A stretch of DNA of 63,931 nt, from positions 1-63,931 of the forward strand of contig NZ_BAHC01000191.1 of NCBI RefSeq assembly GCF_000298195.1, given 5' to 3'. The notes under the pieces were generated by a model that saw only the letters and a list, made by a program, of their open reading frames with translations, did no database searches and was not told the DNA's origin. Source of the DNA: Gordonia rhizosphera NBRC 16068. GTDB lineage: Bacteria > Actinomycetota > Actinomycetes > Mycobacteriales > Mycobacteriaceae. This document shows, piece after piece, positions 9,384-17,731 of this stretch. Position numbers and translations under genes: made by a program. Each line of letters opens with the position of its first letter. Within the stretch, counting starts at the first letter, position 1.

Positions 9384-10304
9384 TCAGTCGAAGAAGTCCT
9401 CGTCAACCTCGACGACGGTGAATACATCTCGCGTCTGAACCCCAATGCCGTACTTGATCATCAAGCCGGCCAGCCGCTCACCATCGATCAGAATGATGCG
9501 GGTGCTCACGCTGTTGGCGTACTCGCGGGCACCGGGTGAGAACGAGCTCGTGGTGATGAAGATCCCGCGGGAGGCACCCATGCCATGCAGCGCTCCTACG
9601 AATGCCTGGATGTCTGGCCGCCCAACGGTATTGCCCTGCCCATATCGCTTTGCTTGGACGTAGATCTGGTCCAGGCCGAGGGCGTCCTGATCGATTACGC
9701 CATCAACTCCCCCATCCCCTGTCCCGCCGAGCCGCGTAGCCTTCTGCTCCGTCCCTCCGTACCCCATTGCGACGAGCAACTCGAGAACTGCGCTCTCGAG
9801 AAAGTCGGGCATCTGCTCACGGATGCGCTTAATCAAGTCGGTCTTGACCTCGTCGTGAAGGCGCGCGACGCCCTCGTTGATCTGCTCAAGTGGTTCGATG
9901 GCCGACTCGTGAATGACGGGCGTCTTGGGCTGATCTATCGGCGTTGATGGCGTGTACGCCTGGTAGGCCGGGATCAGCTTCAGGTGAGCATCGCTGATAT
10001 CCCCGGTGTGCTCAGCGAGGAAAGCGATGCCAGCATCAGTGATCTGGTATGTCGCTCGACGGGGACGGTCGACGAGCTCCGCACGCACCAAATCCGAAAG
10101 GGCCCAACCACAACGCCCCTCGGCCCGGTTCCCGCCTGTCGCTACCTGCTCGCCCAGCTGCTCCTCTGTGAGTTGCATGTACACGAGGACATCTGCCACA
10201 AGTTCCCGACGCGATCGAGTCTTGCGATCCGAAATGGTGTCAAGGATCGGGCGCAAGAATCCCTGCCAGACAGGAAGGTTCGATACTCGATCATCAGCTG
10301 TCAC
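9384..10304 (-). CDS. mrr: Mrr-type restriction endonuclease
   Basis: 306 residues. The N-terminal half is a winged-helix Mrr_N domain (WQGFLRPILDTI, then the WALSDLVRAELV and YQITDAG helices). The C-terminal half is the PD-(D/E)xK Mrr_cat domain: LLVAMGYGG, then GDGGVDG for the catalytic aspartate and YVQAKRYG for the QxK pair, followed by RPDIQAFVGAL. The family cuts methylated foreign DNA (type IV restriction). Its start overlaps the hsdS stop by four bases (ATGA), so it is the third gene of an hsdM-hsdS-mrr operon. That is unusual since a methylation-dependent nuclease expressed with a methyltransferase must tolerate the operon's own mark. Confidence 0.92.
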   Translation of the reverse strand: MTADDRVSNLPVWQGFLRPILDTISDRKTRSRRELVADVLVYMQLTEEQLGEQVATGGNRAEGRCGWALSDLVRAELVDRPRRATYQITDAGIAFLAEHTGDISDAHLKLIPAYQAYTPSTPIDQPKTPVIHESAIEPLEQINEGVARLHDEVKTDLIKRIREQMPDFLESAVLELLVAMGYGGTEQKATRLGGTGDGGVDGVIDQDALGLDQIYVQAKRYGQGNTVGRPDIQAFVGALHGMGASRGIFITTSSFSPGAREYANSVSTRIILIDGERLAGLMIKYGIGVQTRDVFTVVEVDEDFFD

Positions 10305-11470
10305 AGTGCACTCCGGAATGCGCGGGATTGGAGTGAAGTGAAGAGGGTGTCCAAAGCCTTTTCGCTGTCAAGCTGCTGGGCTCTTTGGTCCTCGACCTTC
10401 TCTATCCGCCGCCTAAACTCACGCTGCTTGTCCATCGAGGGCCGCGGAATTGCAACGGTTGCGAGTTTGGCCTTCGATACATTCGGCATCGACCCGGCTG
10501 AGCCCACGGCAAGCCTCTGGATCTTGGCACGAATGAGAGGGTACATGAGGGCTCGCTGAACATACCGCGCATCGAGTCCTACGTGATCGCGAAGGTTCAG
10601 TCGGAATATCAAGTCTGGTAACAGCATTCGCGCTGGTGTCGACTGCACGTAAGCACTAGCTGCTACAAGGTCGCGCGTGTTCTTTCGGGTGAAGAGTATG
10701 TCGCCTACGCGGACTTCATTAGATGCATCAGCCGACTCGTGGAGCGGTAGCGCCTTGTTTTCGCCAGGGAGATACGTACCGGTTGTCACCGCGCTCAGCT
10801 TCAGAACCCCGTACTCACCATCAGATGCTTGTCGGCTTTGACACTTCGGACTTCGGCCCGAGTCGATACTCGACAGTGCCTCTCCAAGCAAGATGTAATC
10901 ACCGGATTCTATGTCGCGGTCGAACATCTCAACGAAGATCGCCTCTGACAGCTCGTTCAACCCGACAGTGGTTTCGCGTCGCTTTGTGCGAAGCGTGTCG
11001 GCGTGGTCGAGGATGGCTGCGATGCGGCGTTGTTCGAGGAGGGGAGGGAGATCAGGGACCTGGAGCGCCAAGAAGTCATCGACGCTAGTTCTGCGTTTTC
11101 GTGGCACTGAGCCATAGGCGATCGTGTCGTAGCGGGCAATCATGTCTTCGGTGAGCAGCAATCTGATCAGGTAGTTTGGATCGACTGCTTCTCGTGTGCG
11201 GAAGGTCGGGTACAACGGGGAGATAATCGCCTTGTGCCAGTGTCGGTTCTGAGCAATTGCTCCCGCCCACAGCAAGTATGGATTGAAGGCGATGTCGAAC
11301 ATCCCGATCAGCTTGTACTTGCTGGTGTTCTCTACTGCGAGGCGCTTGCTGAACCGATCACGTTGCGCCACAAATCCATTACGCTCGGTCAGGGTGAGAA
11401 CTTCAGGTTCGGATTCGCCGGGTTTTGGTCGGTCTTTGAACTCATAGAGAAGGTCACCGAGCGGAATCAT
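10301..11470 (-). CDS. hsdS: Type I restriction-modification specificity subunit S
   Basis: 389 residues, normal for HsdS. Two target-recognition domains (about 1-135 and 190-345), each ending in the conserved P-LP.L..QRRIA-type helix: PPLLEQRRIAAILDHADTLR in the centre and PSMDKQREFRRRIEKVEDQ at the end. These helices space the two half-sites and dock HsdM. It determines the bipartite DNA target of both methylation and restriction. It overlaps hsdM upstream (11467-11470) and mrr downstream (10301-10304) by ATGA, indicating translational coupling. The recognised sequence cannot be read from the protein. Confidence 0.92.
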   Translation of the reverse strand: MIPLGDLLYEFKDRPKPGESEPEVLTLTERNGFVAQRDRFSKRLAVENTSKYKLIGMFDIAFNPYLLWAGAIAQNRHWHKAIISPLYPTFRTREAVDPNYLIRLLLTEDMIARYDTIAYGSVPRKRRTSVDDFLALQVPDLPPLLEQRRIAAILDHADTLRTKRRETTVGLNELSEAIFVEMFDRDIESGDYILLGEALSSIDSGRSPKCQSRQASDGEYGVLKLSAVTTGTYLPGENKALPLHESADASNEVRVGDILFTRKNTRDLVAASAYVQSTPARMLLPDLIFRLNLRDHVGLDARYVQRALMYPLIRAKIQRLAVGSAGSMPNVSKAKLATVAIPRPSMDKQREFRRRIEKVEDQRAQQLDSEKALDTLFTSLQSRAFRSAL

Positions 11471-12990
11471 TCGGCACCGCCAGCCAGCATCTGTCGCAGC
11501 TCCGCGAGGCCGGATTGGATGTCGAGTTCGAGCTTGTCGAGTTCGTCGAGGATCTCTTCGGGTGCGCGGTGTTCAACTTCGTGGTGAACGATTTCTTTGT
11601 ACCGGTTGAGGCTGAGGTCGTAGCCTTGCTCTTCGATTGCTCTTCGCGGAACGCAGAACGACTGATCGGTGCGCTCGCGCTTGAGTTCCTTGCCGTCGTG
11701 TTCGGCCCAGCGTGCGAGGACATCGGGCAGGTTGTTCAAGGAATGCTGTTCGTCCGCGAGTTGGGCCAGTGGCCCGAGTTTGTCGCCATCGAGTAACGCG
11801 GTCCGCTTGTCGTCGAGCGAGAAGCCGTCGGCCTGGACGTCGTAGAACCAGACGTGATCGGTACCGCCCGAGTTTGTCTTCGTAAAGAACAGGATCGCGG
11901 TCGACACCCCTGCGTAGGGCTTGAAGACTCCAGAAGGCAGCTTCACAACGGCGTCGAGCTTGTGGTCGTCGACGAGCGTTTTGCGTAGGGTCGTGTGGGC
12001 CTTGGATGAGCCAAATAGCACGCCGTCGGGCACGATGACGGCGGCGCGGCCGCCGGGCTTCAGCAGCCGCAGGAACAGGGCGAGGAACAGAAGTTCGGTC
12101 TTCTTGGTCTTGACGATCTGCTGCAGGTCTTTGGCGGTGTTCTCGTAGTCGAGGCTACCAGCGAAAGGCGGATTGGCCAGCACGAGTGAATACGCGCCGG
12201 CATCGCCGGTGTTGGCTTCGGCGAGGGAGTCCCGGTAGCGGATGTCCGGCTGTTCGACGCCGTGCAGCAGCATGTTCATCGAACCGATGCGCAGCATGGT
12301 GTTGTCGAAGTCGAATCCATGGAACATGTCGTGGTGGAAGTGCTTAGCGCCTGTGCCGGAGTTGATGTCGGCGGCGTGGTGTTCGCGCATGTATTCGGTG
12401 GCCGCGACGAGGAATCCGCAGGTGCCGGACGCGGGATCGACGATGGTGTCACCGGGTTCGGGGGCCATCATTTCGACCATCAGTTTGATGATGTGGCGGG
12501 GTGTGCGGAACTGGCCGTTTTGTCCGGAGCTGGCGATCTTGGCAAGCATGTACTCGTAGATGTCGCCCTTCGTGTCGAGGTCACGCATCTCGATCTTGTC
12601 CAGGAGGTCGACGACCTTGGTGAGCATTCCCGGGTTGGGGATTGATAGGCGGGCGTCCTTCATGAAGTGGGCGTAGGTGGAGTCCTCGTCGCGCATGGTG
12701 CGGATGAACGGGAACACGTCCTCGTCGACGGTGCGGAACATGTCGTCGGGGGCGTAGTTCTTGAACTCTGACCAGCACAGTTCGGTCCGCTCGACCGGGA
12801 ATGGGTTGCCCGTAATCGACTTCTTGGTGAGGTTGGCGCGGTTGAGGGCGAGTTGTTGTTCGTCGTCGAGGCGGCGGATGAACAGCAGGTAGGTGATCTG
12901 CTCCATCACCTCCAGCGGGTTGGAGATGCCGCCGGACCAGAATGCGTCCCAGACGGCGTCTACCTTGCTCTTCTGTTCTCCCGTGATCAC
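11467..12990 (-). CDS. hsdM: Type I restriction-modification DNA methyltransferase subunit M
   Basis: About 507 residues, the usual HsdM size. The N-terminal HsdM_N helical domain (VDAVWDAFW, YLLFIRRLDD) is followed by the N6-adenine methylase domain with motif I DPASGTCGF, and motif IV NPPF in LVLANPPFAGS. It methylates adenine in the HsdS-specified site, protecting host DNA from HsdR. The frame stays open upstream to 13248, but I chose GTG 12990 because GGGAG lies nine bases before it and the family starts just there; the upstream extension is unlike HsdM and runs into repeats. First gene of hsdM-hsdS-mrr. Confidence 0.92.
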   Translation of the reverse strand: MITGEQKSKVDAVWDAFWSGGISNPLEVMEQITYLLFIRRLDDEQQLALNRANLTKKSITGNPFPVERTELCWSEFKNYAPDDMFRTVDEDVFPFIRTMRDEDSTYAHFMKDARLSIPNPGMLTKVVDLLDKIEMRDLDTKGDIYEYMLAKIASSGQNGQFRTPRHIIKLMVEMMAPEPGDTIVDPASGTCGFLVAATEYMREHHAADINSGTGAKHFHHDMFHGFDFDNTMLRIGSMNMLLHGVEQPDIRYRDSLAEANTGDAGAYSLVLANPPFAGSLDYENTAKDLQQIVKTKKTELLFLALFLRLLKPGGRAAVIVPDGVLFGSSKAHTTLRKTLVDDHKLDAVVKLPSGVFKPYAGVSTAILFFTKTNSGGTDHVWFYDVQADGFSLDDKRTALLDGDKLGPLAQLADEQHSLNNLPDVLARWAEHDGKELKRERTDQSFCVPRRAIEEQGYDLSLNRYKEIVHHEVEHRAPEEILDELDKLELDIQSGLAELRQMLAGGAE

Positions 12991-13032
12991 TCTCGCGTAC
13001 TCCCAAACAGTCGTGGTGAACCCGAACAGAAC

Positions 13033-13059
13033 TGTATAGCGCACCGCTCGGACAGTCCG
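13033..13059 (-). promoter_or_regulatory. Possible hsdM promoter with palindromic operator
   Basis: On the minus strand a TATACA hexamer (13038-13033) stands 43 bases before the hsdM GTG and could be a -10 box. Just upstream is the perfect palindrome CGGAC-A-GTCCG (13049-13059), a possible operator placed between -10 and -35. No convincing -35 is seen. Sequence-only inference. Confidence 0.3.
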
Positions 13060-13220
13060 CCGACAACCTTGGCGCGACACGCGACGGCAAAGGCAATCTT
13101 TGGCGTCTGATGCGCGCCCTGACGACGTAAATCGCCATCCTTGGTTTGCTCGTAAACGCTCCATGAGAGCCAACCCGCGGGTAGCTGCACAGCCTCTACC
13201 TGAACTTTCGGTCGCCCTCA

Positions 13221-13280
13221 ATGCGCATACCGCGCGCTGTGCGCGCACCGCGTGGTGTGCGCACTACGCGCGCTATGCAG
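13221..13280. repeat. Three 18-bp imperfect tandem repeats upstream of hsdM
   Basis: Three consecutive 18-base units: ATGCGCATACCGCGCGCT (13221-13238), GTGCGCGCACCGCGTGGT (13239-13256), GTGCGCACTACGCGCGCT (13257-13274), with the start of a fourth (ATGCAGCC). Each unit has TGCGCA/GCGCGC self-complementary cores. They lie about 230 bases upstream of the hsdM start and about 100 bases upstream of the RHH gene. They may be binding sites for a regulator, possibly the RHH protein, or a recombination accessory site. The stretch 12991-13374 otherwise holds no gene. Confidence 0.7.
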
Positions 13281-13374
13281 CCACGACGAGGCCGAAAAGC
13301 GTCCCTGACCAGTGCCTCCGGGTGTAGTGGCATTGATCTCGGAAGTCCCCGGAACTACCCGGTAGGAGGCACTT

Positions 13375-13590
13375 ATGAAGGACGCCGATGTTCCGGCCGC
13401 ACACTTCGGTTCGCCGCGTATCAACAAGCCCGGCGACGTAACGCGTGTGGAGCTGCGCCTGCCGACTCCACTTGGTGCCCGCCTTTATCGGCTGGCCCAG
13501 GCAAATGGACAGTCCGTGTCGCGTGTCGGCGCCGACCTGCACGATCAGCGCCTGACATCTCACAGCAGTTGGCGCCGCTGCTTCATCTAA
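13375..13590 (+). CDS. Small ribbon-helix-helix-like protein
   Basis: 71 residues. A perfect SD (AGGAGG, then five bases) precedes ATG 13375, stronger than at most genes here. Residues 23-55 fit a ribbon-helix-helix DNA-binding fold: strand RVELRLP, helix LGARLYRLAQANG, then SVSRVGADL. The last 16 residues (DQRLTSHSSWRRCFI) look out of register; the next frame reads ISQQLAPLLHLTP, so a frameshift near 13540 may have replaced the original C-terminus. It precedes a tyrosine-recombinase-like gene and a transposase in the same direction and may have regulated that mobile module or been its antitoxin-like accessory. Confidence 0.55.
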   Translation: MKDADVPAAHFGSPRINKPGDVTRVELRLPTPLGARLYRLAQANGQSVSRVGADLHDQRLTSHSSWRRCFI

Positions 13591-13652
13591 CCCCTGCATT
13601 GAGTCCCCTTGATGCTACCTGCTGTCTTTCCGCACGCGCACGCTCGCGACAT

Positions 13653-14618
13653 ATGCGTGTCGATCTCGACACGCTCCGTCCCGGTGGTGACCAGGCCGAG
13701 AGGAATCCGCCAATCGACGTCGCGATCGACGGCTACGTGCCTCGACAAATACCGGAGACGACGTGGCGCGTCATCGAAGACGAAGTGCGTCAGATCGTCC
13801 GCGACTCTCAGCCGGCGACGGGAACGTCCGCCGACCATCACATGCTGGCAGTCACCCATTTCCTCGCATGGGCGGTCGATCAGCAGCGCTCCCGTGAGCG
13901 CGAGCGGCTCTTCTTACCCGAGGTTGTCGAGCACTATGTGGCTACGGCATGCAGACATCTCTCGCCCGTCAGTCGCGGAACGCGTCGATCGGTGTTGCGG
14001 ACAGTCGGACGGCGCGTCACTCGGAAAGCTCGCTGGGACTCACCTGCACCGGTCTATCCAACCTCCAAGAGCCGGCCACCCTACACCGACGAACAGTGCC
14101 GATGGCTGGTCAAATGCGTTGACTCTCAATCCAGCCCTTTTCGACGCCGGGTACTCCAATCACTCCTCGGCCTGGGTCTCTGGGCCGGGTTTACACCCGA
14201 CGAGGTCGCCTTTCTCACCACCGACAGCGTCATCAACGCAGCGTCAGGGAGAGTCGCGATTGAATTGCCGGCTCGCGTGGTCCCCGTTCGCACACGCTAC
14301 GCGCGTCTCCTCGAAACGCTAATTGCTTCCTTGCCGAAAGGTGCTTTCCTCATTCGTGACAAACCGGTCCCCCGGGTCGAGACGATTTCCCAGCTGATCG
14401 GGCACTGCGACCTCCCCACCAGCCTGCGCCCGCTGACGATGTCGCGATTGCGCCTCACCTGGGCGCTCGACGCGCTGGCTTCATCAGCTCCGCTACCCGC
14501 CGTGATGGCCGCCTAGGGCTGCAGAACGCTGAAGTTCACCGAGCCGCTGCTCCCGCAACTGACTGACCTTGCCGCGTCCGCGGACATCACCTCGGACGCA
14601 CGCCTCTACGACTTCTGA
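13653..14618 (+). pseudogene. Tyrosine-recombinase-like protein interrupted by in-frame TAG
   Basis: From ATG 13653 the frame runs to TAG at 14514-14516, then continues open for 33 more codons to TGA 14616-14618. The product looks like an actinobacterial XerC/integrase relative: a helical N-terminal segment (HHMLAVTHFLAWAVDQQR), a core beginning RRRVLQSLLGLGLWAGFTPDEVAFL, and a C-terminal helix LRLTWALDALASSAPLPAVM that in recombinases leads into the catalytic tyrosine loop. After the TAG the frame gives GCRTLKFTEPLLPQL, which fits the family end, so the stop is probably a mutation. The usual R..HxxR..Y residues are not clearly preserved. No SD at 13653; the true start may be upstream. It ends three bases before the transposase remnant. 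Confidence 0.6.
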
Positions 14619-14621
14619 CTC

Positions 14622-16249
14622 ATGGCCAGTGTGAAGAGCATCCCGCGCCACCGAACCAAGGGACGTGGTGATGGACCTAGCTGCAGCGCAGAGACTTTCA
14701 GGGTTGCTTTCGACGGCGCACTGCGCGCGCCCGCACGCCACCTCCTCCACACGGTCATGGTGGAGGACAACAAAGGTGGCCCCCGGGAGTTCACTCCCTT
14801 CCAGTTCTTCACCCTGGCCCTCATCAATGCGCTCGAAAAGCGGCCGATGCTGTTCACCAAGATCTTCGAGACCTTCCTCGGCCTCACAGCCGATCAGCTC
14901 CGCCGACTCGGCCTCACAGCTCTCTCCTACGACCAGACGACTGGCTTTGCCGCACGCGTGGAGGACCTCGTCGAAGCCGACAAAGTCGACGTCGTCGAGC
15001 TCATGAACGGCGTCTTCCAGCACACGGTGCCGCAGCTGCCGGCCATGTCCCTAGCCGTCGACTCCACCGACTACGAGTCACTCGCCAGGATCCGCGCCTT
15101 CTGGAATCGCACCAGCGACCAAGCACCCACCAGCCACGAAACCGACAGCGAACCAGACGCGGATCCCAAAGCGGGCCGCAAGAACGGCACCTGGCCGGTA
15201 CTCCGCTCGGACAACCGGCTACAACGAACCGCCGACCCCGACCCGATGCGCGCGATGGACACCGGTCGGCCACAACAACAAGCCTGCCGGAGCGTTCGTA
15301 GGGTACGACCTCACTCTCGCCGTCAACTCGCGGCCGTGGCGCGGCAACGACGAACTCCCCGGATTCATCGCGGCCGCCAACCTCACACCCGCCGGCAGTC
15401 ACCACGCCCGAGCGGCCATCGGGCTCATCGAAAGCCTCCGCGCCACCGGCCAGATCATCACCGACGTCACCGCCGACCGCGCCTACAACAACGCCAAGAC
15501 AGAATTCTGGACAAGCCCACTGCGCACGCTCGGCATCGCACCCGTCTTCGACCTCACCGAGAAGCAACGGCGCCAACGCCCAGGCCCCGAGCCCGGCACC
15601 ATCATCATCGACGGAACCTATTCACTGACGCGATACCCAAGCACCTGCGGGATCTCCTCACGTTCACCGTGGGCATGACATCCGAGGCCCGCACCGCACT
15701 GATGACGCTCTACGACGACCGCAAGCCCTACGCGTTCCGATCAATGGGAAAGAAGACCGACGGCAAGCAACGATTCCGCGGCCCAGTCAGAACCGATGCG
15801 CCGTCCAAGATCTGCTGGCCCCAACAATCAAGTCTCAATGCAGGAGAGACTGACCCGACCCGTCACCGAATGCAACGACGAGAAGTGCGGATGCTCCCTG
15901 TCGGTCACCCTGCACGACGACTACCTTCCCAACATCCGCCAACGCAACATCTACGGCACCACCGACTGGAACAAGGACTATCACCGCCGGAACGCTGTCG
16001 AAGCAGCGAACAGCGCCCTACGTACCAAGTTCCGAGTGGACCGCGGATACACGGGCCTTCGGTCTGGTGAAAAACGCCTTCCTGCTCGGCTTCACGATCT
16101 TTGCGTACAACTACGAGTGCATCACCAACCACTTCCGCACTCGCGGCCTCGCCATTCCGCCCGAGTACCCGATCGCGAAGACAGCCCCGCTGGAATCACC
16201 GGCACCCAAGACCTCGGCGAAGCGCGCAAGAGTCACAGAGGGTGACTGA
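14622..16249 (+). pseudogene. DDE transposase remnant with about four frameshifts
   Basis: Pieces of one roughly 540-residue transposase lie in order in three frames. The first runs from ATG 14622 to about 15245 (REFTPFQFFTLALINALEKR, DSTDYESLARI). The second continues in another frame to about 15620 (VGYDLTLAVNSRPWRG, DVTADRAYNNAK). The third returns to the first frame to about 15800 (DLLTFTVGMTSEARTALM). The fourth carries GTTDWNKDYHRRNAVEAANS to about 16055, and the last reads LVKNAFLLGFTIFAYNYE to TGA 16249. The DVTADRAYNN and NAVEAANS blocks are typical of DDE transposases (IS1182/IS4-like). With so many shifts it cannot be functional. No terminal inverted repeats were found by eye. Confidence 0.8.
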
Positions 16250-16510
16250 CCACCACCAGGCAGTTGATCCGCGCTCGGGCCATCTTTCAGACGCACATCC
16301 TTCTCCACAGCAACTTCTCGGGGTTCACTGCTGCGCGGAGATCGCAATTCTGAGTTGATCCGTGCGTCAGCGGGTCTTGTCAGCCGATCGGATCTCGAAT
16401 TCGGCAGTACTATCGCCAATCAATCTCATTAGCAAGGCGCTGCGCGGGGATTTCTGCGCTAGCCTGCGACTTATCCAAACTAGGGACGATGACTTGGCCA
16501 AACATGCCGG

Positions 16511-16586
16511 TGGTGGAGCCTAGGAGATTCGAACTCCTGACATCCGCCTTGCAAAGGCGGCGCTCTACCAACTGAGCTAAGGCCCC
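16511..16586 (-). tRNA. alaT: tRNA-Ala (anticodon TGC)
   Basis: Reads GGGGCCUUAGCUCAG at the 5' end, anticodon loop CUUUGCAAG with UGC, TpsiC arm GUUCGAAUC, and an encoded CCA (bases 16513-16511). All four arms fold. With tRNA-Ile it follows gyrA/DUF3566 as in mycobacteria. Its 3' end faces the accessory island. Confidence 0.97.
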
Positions 16587-16655
16587 GTGCCGGCCCGATC
16601 AGTGGCTGACCTGCGGTCGACGGGTGCGAATCGGGTGGCGTACCACCTCTCGCAG

Positions 16656-16729
16656 TGGGCCTAGGAGGACTTGAACCTCCGACCTCTTCGTTATCAGCGA
16701 AGCGCTCTAACCGCCTGAGCTATAGGCCC
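16656..16729 (-). tRNA. ileT: tRNA-Ile (anticodon GAT)
   Basis: Reads GGGCCUAUAGCUCAG at the 5' end, anticodon loop with GAU (CUGAUAA), TpsiC arm GGUUCAAGUCC, acceptor closing AGGCCCA with discriminator A. CCA is not encoded. It is transcribed in the same direction as tRNA-Ala, 69 bases upstream of it. Confidence 0.97.
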
Positions 16730-16774
16730 GTGAACCGAAGTGAGACACTACCCGACTCGACGCCAAACAACCAA

Positions 16775-16808
16775 AACGGGTGGTCAGAAGCTTTTCCGAC
16801 CACCCGTT
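16775..16808 (-). terminator. Rho-independent terminator after the DUF3566 gene
   Basis: Perfect 11-base stem AACGGGTGGTC / GACCACCCGTT with a 12-base loop; in the minus-strand direction it is followed by TTGGTTGTTTGG. It lies 27 bases beyond the DUF3566 stop and would end the gyrase transcript before the tRNAs. Confidence 0.75.
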
Positions 16809-16835
16809 CCGAGAGGGGCCCGCCCTCGAATTTGT

Positions 16836-17666
16836 TCAGTCCAGGTCGGCGAGGGTGACCTCGGCCCCACCGACCAGATCCGCACACACGTTGTAGATGT
16901 AGGCGCCGATGGTGGCCAGCGCGGTCAGCAGGATCGCGTTGATCGCGCCCAGCAGCCCTGCCCAGCCGAAGACGGTGCCGGCACCGATGATGTCGGCTTC
17001 GCTGCTCGAGCCGTCGGCGTTGATCAGGGTGCCGAAGGAGCTGTTCACCTGATCCCACACGCCCATGCCGTCGAGGACCAGGTACAGCACCGCCACCGCG
17101 ATCATCCAGATCAGAAATCCCGCCACCGACAGCACCGCGGCGATCTTGAAAGTCGCCCACGGGTCGAACCGGCGCAGCTGCACCGACGCGCGGAGCGGCC
17201 GGGTGGCGCCGACCTCTGCGGGTGCCGACCGTGTGGCGGGCGACGACGGCGGAGCCTCGTGCACATGGTGGATGGCATCGAGGTTCGGCAGCTTCTCGGC
17301 CTGCACGTCAGAGCGGTCGATGGTGCGTGTCGGGGACTCCACGAACCGCTCCCCCGAACCCGACGACGATGCCGGCGGGTTGTCGAGCTTGGTGACCGGG
17401 GCCTGCTGACCACTCATGCTCGCCGCCGCGGTACCCGTCGCGCTGACGATGCCCCGCGGCGGTGGCCCGGGACGGGATTCCGCGCCGGTCTCGTGGCCGT
17501 TGGTGTCGCCGCGCGCGGGCATCTGTTTGGTGTCGGCGGTACCGCGCTGCCACGGCGGGACGAGACTGCCCTTCCCCGGCCCGGACGCACCCGGACCGGA
17601 GACGCCGTTGGGCCCTGCGTCCCCGTTGGTCGGCTTCTTGTTCTCCGGCGTGTTCGGTGAGCTCAC
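16836..17666 (-). CDS. DUF3566 transmembrane protein (Rv0007-like)
   Basis: 276 residues from GTG 17666 (GAGGG seven bases upstream); an ATG 36 bases further up lacks an SD. A long proline/serine/glycine-rich cytoplasmic N-terminus (about 1-150) is followed by the DUF3566 domain with two membrane segments: FKIAAVLSVAGFLIWMIAVAVLYLVL and a second around WAGLLGAINAILLTALATIGAYIYN. Family members sit directly after gyrA throughout mycobacteria and relatives; their function is not settled. The 65-base spacing from gyrA suggests co-transcription. Confidence 0.88.
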   Translation of the reverse strand: MSSPNTPENKKPTNGDAGPNGVSGPGASGPGKGSLVPPWQRGTADTKQMPARGDTNGHETGAESRPGPPPRGIVSATGTAAASMSGQQAPVTKLDNPPASSSGSGERFVESPTRTIDRSDVQAEKLPNLDAIHHVHEAPPSSPATRSAPAEVGATRPLRASVQLRRFDPWATFKIAAVLSVAGFLIWMIAVAVLYLVLDGMGVWDQVNSSFGTLINADGSSSEADIIGAGTVFGWAGLLGAINAILLTALATIGAYIYNVCADLVGGAEVTLADLD

Positions 17667-17731
17667 TGGCAATCCCTCATTCGGTGGTCGTAGGACCCAC
17701 ACTAACGGCTACCGGCCGCCCGTCCCCGGCG

